Made by a program: the position numbers and the translations under genes. Below are positions 58,316 through 64,000 of a stretch of DNA of 64,000 nucleotides, piece after piece. Below the pieces are notes generated by a model. That model worked only from the letters and a program-made list of their open reading frames with translations, was not told the origin of the DNA and made no database searches. Position 1 is the first letter of the stretch. Each line of letters starts with the position of its first letter. Where the stretch lies: contig JAIQFB010000006.1 of the NCBI GenBank assembly GCA_020073485.1, positions 1 through 64,000 on the forward strand, given 5' to 3'. This stretch comes from Terriglobia bacterium. GTDB lineage: Bacteria > Acidobacteriota > Terriglobia > Acidiferrales > UBA7541.

Positions 58316-59752
58316 ATGGCCGCCGACAACAAATCCGTGAACACACCTTCTCGCGCTTCCAGCCAGCCCGTATCCGCGCCGAAAATTCATACCGGGGATT
58401 ACGGACTGCGCGGCGAGATTCTTTCGCCGATGGAAACGCTGGCGCAATCGGTTTCCACGATTGCTCCCACGTCGACTCCGGCGGCCACCATTCCGCTGGT
58501 GGCGGCGCTGGCGGGCAATGGCACCTGGCTCGCTTATTTCCTGGCCACCATCGCGATCCTGCTAGTGGCCTGGTGCGTCAGCCGCTTCGCGAAATATTCC
58601 GCTTCTCCCGGATCGCTGTACACATACGCATCCATGATTTTGCCTCCGTGGATGGGTGCGGTGGCCGCATGGAGTTTGCTTCTGGCCTATGTCGCCACCG
58701 CGTCGAGCGTCATCGGCGGGTTCTATAATTTTGCAAACCTGCTTGCCGTGCACTTCGCGGGGCGCGAATTTTCAACGGTCGCCCTCGCCTTGCTGGTTAC
58801 GGGAGCTTCCATCTGGACGGCGTGGCGGGACGTCAAAATTTCCGCTCGCTTGATGCTATGGATTGAGGCCGTATCGCTTCTGGTGATTCTCGCGGTGGTC
58901 GTGCCGGTTCTGATCCGTCATGGCATGCATTGGGATTCCGACCAGATTCATCTGAGCGGAATGACCGGGAGCGGTTTGCGGCTCGGACTTGTGCTGGCCA
59001 TGTTCAGCTTTGTCGGGTTTGAGAGCGCCACGACGCTGGGGGCGGAAGCGCGCAACCCGTTGAAAACGATTCCTCGGGCGGTACTGCAAAGCGCGATCAT
59101 CGCGGGTGGATTTTTTATCATTTCTTCGTATGCGGAAGTAGTTGGATTTCACATGGCCGGGCAGGACTTGGGAACCAGCCTGGCTCCCATGCACGTGCTG
59201 GCCGGCGTTGCGGGCGCTCCCGTGCTGGGCGTGCTGATTGATCTTGGCGCGGCGGTGAGTCTTTTCGCCGGAACGCTGGGCTGCATCACGGCGGCGGCGC
59301 GCGTGCTTCTGCTGATGGCGCATCACGGCTTGGCCCACGACGGATTTCGCGAGACGCACAAAGTCAACGACACGCCCACGCGAGCGTTGCTAGCAACCGG
59401 CATTGCGGCGGTTCTCCCAGTCGCGATACTGGCGTACCGCGGTTCCAACGGGCTGGACGTATACGGCTGGATGGGTTCTCTGGCGACGTACGGATTCATC
59501 GTCACCTATGCGTTGGTTTGCGCGGCCCTGCCCCGGTATCTGCGAAATCACGGCGTATATCGACCGGGAGCGCAGATTATTCCCTGGCTGGCATTCCTGG
59601 CGATGCTCGCGGCGTTGGCCGGTAACCTGTATCCCGTGCCCGAAGGGCCTTACGGAAAAATGCCGTATATCTATCTTGCTTATTTGGGAGCGGGAATGCT
59701 CTGGTTCCTGGTGCAGGGACGCTCCAGAAATGAATCTCAATCGAATACCTAG
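58316..59752 (+). CDS. APC superfamily amino-acid permease
   Basis: 478 residues with about 12 hydrophobic helices, for example FFIISSYAEVVGFHMAG and GFIVTYALVCAALPRYL. The first helices carry an APC-like region (GEILSPMETLAQSVSTIAPTS) and the FSFVGFESATTLGAEARNP block (FxGFE) typical of the family's TM6. It probably transports an amino acid or amine by H+ or Na+ symport or exchange. The substrate is not readable. No nearby metabolic gene indicates it. Confidence 0.82.
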   Translation: MAADNKSVNTPSRASSQPVSAPKIHTGDYGLRGEILSPMETLAQSVSTIAPTSTPAATIPLVAALAGNGTWLAYFLATIAILLVAWCVSRFAKYSASPGSLYTYASMILPPWMGAVAAWSLLLAYVATASSVIGGFYNFANLLAVHFAGREFSTVALALLVTGASIWTAWRDVKISARLMLWIEAVSLLVILAVVVPVLIRHGMHWDSDQIHLSGMTGSGLRLGLVLAMFSFVGFESATTLGAEARNPLKTIPRAVLQSAIIAGGFFIISSYAEVVGFHMAGQDLGTSLAPMHVLAGVAGAPVLGVLIDLGAAVSLFAGTLGCITAAARVLLLMAHHGLAHDGFRETHKVNDTPTRALLATGIAAVLPVAILAYRGSNGLDVYGWMGSLATYGFIVTYALVCAALPRYLRNHGVYRPGAQIIPWLAFLAMLAALAGNLYPVPEGPYGKMPYIYLAYLGAGMLWFLVQGRSRNESQSNT

Positions 59753-59772
59753 GCCATGATTGGAACCGGATA

Positions 59773-60270
59773 CTAAGGCTGATCCTCAGTGTCCGGTTGA
59801 ATCAGAAGCACAAGGACGATTCCAATCATGGTAAACATTCGGAACGCCGCGTCCTGGCCATTCCAATTTTTTGACTGCCACATCAGAAACCATTCGCCGC
59901 CGACGGCCAGAAACGCAACCAGCCACATCAGTAGGCTCATCGTCAGTGCTGCAATGGCCGCGCGCTTGGCCCGGTGAAACGCTGTCGCAGGGCCGCGCAA
60001 GGTCTGCGCCAGGCGCACGCCGCCCCACCAGCTCAGCAACATTGTCAATGTTTCCCACGCGATGATGGAAACGTAAAAGGCGGTATGGAATGCCGGGCTG
60101 TTCAGGGCGCGCCACATGCCGCGATTTCCCGGGAAGGTGGAATCCATCATCAGGACGTGGCGCACGAACTGATAGTTCGAGTCGTAGTCGGTGATGTTGT
60201 TGAATACCACGAAGGAGTAGAAAAGGGCGACGCCGAAAACCAGCAGCAGTTTGATGGTTCGCAGGGTCAT
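59773..60270 (-). CDS. DUF2165 family membrane protein
   Basis: 165 residues with four TM helices (LLLVFGVALFYSFVVFNNITD; AFYVSIIAWETLTMLLSWWGG; AALTMSLLMWLVAFLAVGGEWF; FTMIGIVLVLLI). The pattern NNITDYDSNYQFVRHVLMMD and GNRGMWRALNSP is diagnostic of DUF2165, a small integral membrane family of unknown function. Its ATG overlaps the TGA of the cytochrome-like gene (4-base ATGA), so both are cotranscribed and translationally coupled. It may anchor or assist the haem protein, which is an inference. Confidence 0.85.
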   Translation of the reverse strand: MTLRTIKLLLVFGVALFYSFVVFNNITDYDSNYQFVRHVLMMDSTFPGNRGMWRALNSPAFHTAFYVSIIAWETLTMLLSWWGGVRLAQTLRGPATAFHRAKRAAIAALTMSLLMWLVAFLAVGGEWFLMWQSKNWNGQDAAFRMFTMIGIVLVLLIQPDTEDQP

Positions 60271-61196
60271 GGTTTTGCCGCGGAACGGAAAGTCTGAAAA
60301 TACGCCGTCAGCGCGCCGATCGCCGCATCATCGTACGATGGATTGCCGGGCATCTGAGCCTGAGGGTTTTTTGAAATTGGATTGCGAATGTAGGCGCGGA
60401 AATCTTCCGGTGTGGCCTCTGCCATGGCGGCCAGGACCGCCCAGGTAACACCCGATTTTTGACCGCCTTCAGCTCCCGAGTTATGGCACTTGAAGCAATT
60501 CTGGCTTGCGATGCGGTATCCCGCCTGCACGGCGGCGTCCGTCGTGTGGGCCCCGCGCGGCGCAATCGAGCCAAACACGGTTTTTTCGTTGCGGAATTCG
60601 AGCCGCACGACGCCCCACGGAATCTGCGGTTCATCGCTGTGCGAGAGAATTTTAAATGCGGGGAGAAAATTCGCCTGCGAGATCATATAGGGGCCCATAT
60701 CGTATTTGTGTTCCTGCGAGTCCTTAGGCCAGCCCGCGGGCGGCTGCCCGTTTACGGTGAGGACGAGAACCGGATGGTGCGCGGCCAAGTAGGCGCGAGG
60801 GTAGTTCGCCCGGTATTTGTCGTCGCAAATCGCGACGGCCAGGGCCGATGTGGGTGCCGCGGCGATCCGCTTCGCCAATTCCTCCAGGCGCACGCCGGTG
60901 ATCCGCGTCGAGTCCGCAAAGTTGGTGTCCCCGGTGACGTTGAAATCGACTCGCGGCAGCGCGAGCAGATCGTCGCGTGTGAGGAAGCCCGTTGTTCCGG
61001 CCGGCAGGCCCTCCAGCTCGCCGCCCACTTCTAGGTCCGAAGGTGATTGGCGGCTTTTTCGCAGCGTCAGCGTGAGTTTTGGTGCGTGCACGGAAGAAGA
61101 GGGCGCAGCATTCATGCCCGGGGATTGCGCGTATGCAAGGTTCGTAAGCAGCAAAATGAAACAGAAAAAGAGAACGCGCATCGCCAAGTGTAGCAT
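60267..61196 (-). CDS. Fusion of a molybdopterin-oxidoreductase-like domain and a c-type cytochrome
   Basis: 309 residues from the chosen ATG; the frame is open 47 codons further. The signal peptide is VLFFCFILLLTNLAYAQ. Residues about 40-200 resemble the SUOX/YedY molybdopterin fold (FLTRDDLLALPRVDF, RITGVRLEEL, AYLAAHHPVLVLTVNGQPP), but the conserved Mo-ligating Cys is absent where expected (VTGDTNF). The C-terminal 100 residues carry haem site CFKCH (234-238). Cofactor binding is therefore doubtful. It is periplasmic and coupled to DUF2165 through a 4-base overlap. Role unknown. Confidence 0.78.
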   Translation of the reverse strand: MLHLAMRVLFFCFILLLTNLAYAQSPGMNAAPSSSVHAPKLTLTLRKSRQSPSDLEVGGELEGLPAGTTGFLTRDDLLALPRVDFNVTGDTNFADSTRITGVRLEELAKRIAAAPTSALAVAICDDKYRANYPRAYLAAHHPVLVLTVNGQPPAGWPKDSQEHKYDMGPYMISQANFLPAFKILSHSDEPQIPWGVVRLEFRNEKTVFGSIAPRGAHTTDAAVQAGYRIASQNCFKCHNSGAEGGQKSGVTWAVLAAMAEATPEDFRAYIRNPISKNPQAQMPGNPSYDDAAIGALTAYFQTFRSAAKP

Positions 61197-61303
61197 GGCA
61201 CATACTAGCGCAAGGCCGCGCAATCGCAAGGGAGAATCATGCGCGGCGAATGTGTGTGCTAGACTGTCGTGGCTTTTTTGATGCAGGGAGACGGAGAAAA
61301 TCT

Positions 61304-61771
61304 GTGGCGGCGTCAGCAGAAGAAAAATTAAAGGCACTGGGCATCGTCTTGCCGTCGTTGCCCGAGCCGGGCGGCAACTATTTGCCTGCGAAGACTGCCG
61401 GCAATATGGTGTACCTGGCTGGCGTGATTTCCATGCGTGGCGGGGAAGTGATCGCGGGAACGGCGGGCGCGGATCGCACCATCGAGGAAGGCTACGCTGC
61501 TGCGCGCGCCTGCGCCTTGACGCAGCTGGCCGTGCTGAAGCGGCATCTTGGCTCGCTCGACGCCGTGAAAAACCTGGTCGGCGTCAACGGATACGTCAAT
61601 GCCGTCCCGGGATTTCCCGACTCTCCGCGCGTGATTAACGGAGCCTCCGACCTGTTCATCGAAATCTTCGGCGACGCGGGCCGCCATGTGCGCGCGGCGA
61701 TCGGGGTGAGCGCATTGCCGCGCAATGCGCTGGTTGAGTTGCAAATGACCGTGGAAGTCAGGGGGAACTGA
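61304..61771 (+). CDS. RidA family (YjgF/YER057c/UK114) protein
   Basis: 155 residues from GTG with AGGGAGACGGAG upstream. Family pattern: LGIVLPSLPEPGGNYLPA, VYLAGVISMRGGE, ARACALTQLAVLKRHLGSLD, NGYVNAVPGFPDSPRVINGAS, and VRAAIGVSALPRNALVEL. The Arg of the canonical imine-hydrolysis site (normally about residue 105, 'R.A') is not securely identifiable. It precedes a formamidase-like gene by a 1-base overlap (TGATG). RidA proteins deaminate reactive imines/enamines. In this operon it probably assists amide or ureide breakdown. Confidence 0.82.
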   Translation: MAASAEEKLKALGIVLPSLPEPGGNYLPAKTAGNMVYLAGVISMRGGEVIAGTAGADRTIEEGYAAARACALTQLAVLKRHLGSLDAVKNLVGVNGYVNAVPGFPDSPRVINGASDLFIEIFGDAGRHVRAAIGVSALPRNALVELQMTVEVRGN

Positions 61772-62709
61772 TGGCCGAGCATTCTTTGTCCGCATTGCCC
61801 ACGCACTCGCGCTGGAATCGCGCGCTCCGGCCTCGCCTGACGATCGCGCCCGGCGACACCGTGCACATGGAATGCGTGGATTCCAGCGGCTCGCAAGTGC
61901 ATCCCGGGATGACGCTGCCGGAATATCTCAAGATCAATCGCGACCTCATCCACGCGCTCACGGGGCCTATTTTTGTGCAGGGCGCCGAGCCCGGAGATGT
62001 ATTGCAAGTGGATGTATTGGACGTGCAGCACAAAGGGTGGGCCTGGACCAGCGTGGTCAGCGGCCTCGGCTTCCTCAAGCAGCGTTTTGCCGAGCCGTTT
62101 TTGTTTCTCTGGAAATTGGAAGGCGAAGTGAGCCGGTCACTGGCGCCCGCAATGGTGCCGTTGGGGCCTTTCTGCGGCGTGATGGGCGTTGCGCCCGCGG
62201 AGGACGGCGAATTCCGCACGCGCCCGCCCGGAGTATTCGGCGGAAACATGGACGTGCGCGAGCTGTGCACCGGGGCGACGCTGTATCTTCCGGTGCTGAA
62301 CCGCGGCGCACTGTTTTCCGCGGGCGATGCGCACGCCGCGCAAGGCGATGGGGAAGTGTGCATCAACGGGATGGAGTGCCCGGTGGACGCGACACTGCGT
62401 TTTCAGCTGCACAAGGGCCGGCCGCTTTCCGCGCCGATGATCGAAACCCCTGCGCGGCAAAAACCCGACGCGGACGCCGGCGAATGGATCGTCGTTGAAT
62501 CGGCCACCGACTCGACCGTTGCCGCGCGCGCGGCAACTTCCCGCATGATCGATTTTCTCGCCGCGCATTGGGGATTCAGCGAGGTCCACGCGTACTTGCT
62601 TTGCAGCGTGGCCATGAACCTGCGCATCAGCCAGGTGGTGAACGAACCGATGTTCACGGTGTCGGCCGCCATCTCGAAGAAGATTCTGCCGCAAAGGAAG
62701 ATTTTCTAA
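61771..62709 (+). CDS. Acetamidase/formamidase family protein
   Basis: 312 residues. Signatures of the FmdA_AmdA family: PRLTIAPGDTVHMECVD, GPIFVQGAEPGDVLQVDV, GPFCGVMGVAP, PPGVFGGNMDVRELCTGATLYLPV, and GDAHAAQGDGEVCINGMECPVDA (metal site His and Glu region). It hydrolyses short amides (formamide/acetamide) to the acid and ammonia in family members. It overlaps RidA by 1 base and is 3 bases from the next gene, so all three are one operon. Confidence 0.88.
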   Translation: MAEHSLSALPTHSRWNRALRPRLTIAPGDTVHMECVDSSGSQVHPGMTLPEYLKINRDLIHALTGPIFVQGAEPGDVLQVDVLDVQHKGWAWTSVVSGLGFLKQRFAEPFLFLWKLEGEVSRSLAPAMVPLGPFCGVMGVAPAEDGEFRTRPPGVFGGNMDVRELCTGATLYLPVLNRGALFSAGDAHAAQGDGEVCINGMECPVDATLRFQLHKGRPLSAPMIETPARQKPDADAGEWIVVESATDSTVAARAATSRMIDFLAAHWGFSEVHAYLLCSVAMNLRISQVVNEPMFTVSAAISKKILPQRKIF

Positions 62710-62712
62710 CCC

Positions 62713-63108
62713 ATGGAGACGTCCTTGCAGATCAACGACCCTGAAACGGTCGCGGAATTGCAGCAACTCTACCCGCTGTACGAAACTGCTCTGGTCACGA
62801 ACGACGCCGACACGCTCACGCGCATGTTCTGGACCTCGCCACACACCACGCGCTTTGGACAAACCGAAAGCCTGCACGGAATCGATGAAATCACGGCGTT
62901 CCGCAAAGGCCGCGCGCCGGTGAATCTGGCTCGCACCGTAAAACGGCTGGATATCGTCACGTTCGGGCGCGATTTTGGGAGCGTCACGCTGGAGTTTGAC
63001 CGCACCGTCGAGGGACGAGTGGTCCACGGGCGGCAAACCCAGGTGTGGGTACGCTTGTCGGAGGGCTGGCGTATCGTATCGGCACATGTGTCAGTCCTGC
63101 CGGGATAA
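62713..63108 (+). CDS. hpxZ: HpxZ/AtzH-like (DUF3225) protein
   Basis: 131 residues, NTF2-like fold: ELQQLYPLYETALVTNDADTLTRMFWTSP, ARTVKRLDIVTFGRDFGSVTLEF, and GRQTQVWVRLSEGWRIVSAHVS. It matches the oxalurate catabolism protein HpxZ and AtzH family (DUF3225). Its order after RidA and a formamidase-like gene suggests degradation of a cyclic amide or ureide (oxalurate-type), yielding ammonia and acid. The exact substrate is unknown. HpxZ is the nearest recognised name and is given by family resemblance. Confidence 0.8.
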   Translation: METSLQINDPETVAELQQLYPLYETALVTNDADTLTRMFWTSPHTTRFGQTESLHGIDEITAFRKGRAPVNLARTVKRLDIVTFGRDFGSVTLEFDRTVEGRVVHGRQTQVWVRLSEGWRIVSAHVSVLPG

Positions 63109-63525
63109 CGCTTCCGGCGGGCGGAAGTCCTTTTGCTGCGCAAAGATCCGTCGGTGCCGGCGTCGTTGCCCGCGTGCGATCCCTTCCCCCATCGCCATTT
63201 CCCCAGCGGAGTCCGTACCTCGCGGTTGAAATTTTGCACAGCCCTGGCCTTTTTTGCACAATCCAGGCCCATGGCAATTCCGTGAAAGTATGAGATAAAT
63301 CCCCCTCAGGCCCCGGACTCAGAAACCTTCCTGCACCGCGGAAAATTGGAATACAAATTCCTGATAGCGATGATCTAAAGAATGCGTTTTTCTTGAAGGC
63401 GGATTTGGCGTACGTTGCTTGAATTCATTTTGGCTGGAAGTGGAGTTGTGGGGGCTCTCGAAATCACCCGGACTTGGAGTTTGGAAGCATTGGGTGACGA
63501 TTTCGACTTTGGAGGGTAAACGGAA
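63109..63525. other. Upstream region of the TonB-dependent receptor
   Basis: 417 bases between hpxZ and the receptor. It contains the short tandem repeat listed separately and A+T-rich tracts (GATCTAAAGAATG). No gene is seen. A GGAGGGTAAACGG ribosome-binding site closes it. Confidence 0.45.
63232..63269. repeat. Two-copy tandem repeat, TTTTGCACA-x-CC-x-GGCC
   Basis: Copy 1: TTTTGCACA then GCCCTGGCC (63232-63249). Copy 2: TTTTTTGCACA then ATCCAGGCC (63250-63269). About 19 bases each, upstream of the receptor, so a regulator binding site is possible. Confidence 0.5.
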
Positions 63526-64000
63526 ATGAAATTGCAAAAGCGGCAGTTTGCACTGGTTCTGGCGTCATTTTTCGCCATGGCACTTATTCTCGGGCCGTAT
63601 GCGCGCGCGCAGCAGACGCTCGGCGGCATCACCGGCGCGGTAACCGACTCTTCGGGCGCGGTGGTCGTCAATGCCACGGTCACCGTGGTTGGCGATCAGA
63701 CGAAACTCACGCGCGAACAGACCACGAATGCGAGCGGGATCTACTCGTTTGTGAACTTGCCTATCGGGGCGTACACGGTGACAGTCACGCAGGCCGGTTT
63801 CCAGTCGCAAACCATACCGGCCATCGTAGTGCAGGCCAACCGCACCGTCACGCTCAACGCCGAGTTGAAAGTCGGCAACGTCAGCGAGTCGATTACGGTG
63901 GAAGAGACCCCGCTGCTGAATGCCGTCGACACCACCAACGGATACGTCATGGATAAGCTGCAAATCGATGCCGTTCCCCTGCCCACAGGCTCGTTCACGG
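63526..64000 (+). CDS. TonB-dependent receptor with carboxypeptidase-regulatory domain (3' truncated)
   Basis: An open frame from an ATG with GGAGGG upstream, running off the right end (158 codons visible). Signal peptide LVLASFFAMALILGPYARAQ. Then a CarboxypepD_reg domain (GGITGAVTDSSGAVVVNATV; TNASGIYSFVNLPIGAYTV; AGFQSQTIPAIVV) and an Oar/SusC-like N-terminus (LKVGNVSESITVEET). It is typical of the very large TonB-dependent transporters of Acidobacteria. It probably takes up a glycan or protein fragment across the outer membrane. Confidence 0.85.
   Translation, partial: MKLQKRQFALVLASFFAMALILGPYARAQQTLGGITGAVTDSSGAVVVNATVTVVGDQTKLTREQTTNASGIYSFVNLPIGAYTVTVTQAGFQSQTIPAIVVQANRTVTLNAELKVGNVSESITVEETPLLNAVDTTNGYVMDKLQIDAVPLPTGSFT

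Noticed and set aside
63244-63260. Possible sigma54 promoter (TGGCC...TTGCA) before the TonB receptor
   Set aside because: The spacing between the GG and GC elements is about two bases too short for a -24/-12 promoter.
1-64000. CRISPR arrays, rRNA operons, complete insertion sequences or prophage
   Set aside because: No regularly spaced repeat-spacer units, no rRNA sequence, and no transposase, recombinase or phage structural motif could be read in any frame.

Overview
The window looks like chromosome from an uncultured soil bacterium of the Acidobacteriota (Terriglobia-like). This is an inference. It rests on high G+C coding DNA, a TonB-dependent receptor with an N-terminal carboxypeptidase-regulatory domain, a reaction-centre-type dihaem cytochrome in a region with no photosynthesis genes, DUF6152 secreted proteins, an ECF sigma/anti-sigma pair and many dispersed CTGAAG/CTTCAG-core palindromes. 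Most of the window is ordinary chromosome. No phage, complete transposon, CRISPR array or rRNA was seen.

Left end (1-4.5 kb): a truncated secreted beta-helix-like protein is followed by about 0.9 kb of relatively A+T-rich, decayed-looking DNA. Then comes a two-gene cassette, a small DUF6152 protein plus a secreted protein of an uncharacterised family. Two near-identical 40-bp direct repeats bracket the cassette, and each is the 5' half of a tRNA-Ser(UGA) gene. This is the clearest sign of mobility in the window.

4.5-21 kb: an oxidoreductase and an MFS transporter; a block of periplasmic c-type cytochromes (Vgb-like fusion, dihaem cytochrome c, reaction-centre-type cytochrome) with a good promoter; a glycosyltransferase/methyltransferase pair; then catabolic and housekeeping enzymes (amidohydrolase-like, MmgE/PrpD, adenosine deaminase, M20 peptidase, PilZ, PH-domain protein).

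21-33 kb: HU with a clear sigma70 promoter, a ClC channel, an NAD-salvage pair (nicotinate phosphoribosyltransferase and a nicotinamidase-like protein), a TMTC-like membrane TPR protein, an MFS transporter, and a threonine pair (threonine ammonia-lyase and 2-amino-3-ketobutyrate CoA ligase). 33-42 kb: secreted proteins, a lipoprotein, an ECF sigma factor overlapping an anti-sigma/bactofilin-like fusion, and a large TPR protein.

42-45 kb: a second copy of the DUF6152 module, in reversed order and joined to an LVIVD-repeat protein. 45-58 kb: a CoA-transferase/crotonase pair, an ExbB-like channel, Der GTPase (with a palindromic repeat inside its reading frame), a MerR regulator, tRNA-Pro, SurE, a receiver protein, a glycogen-debranching-type enzyme, a DUF72 protein and an AAHS-type transporter. 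58-64 kb: a broken VapB-like antitoxin, an amino-acid permease, a cytochrome/DUF2165 pair, a RidA-formamidase-HpxZ operon and the start of a TonB-dependent receptor that runs off the end.
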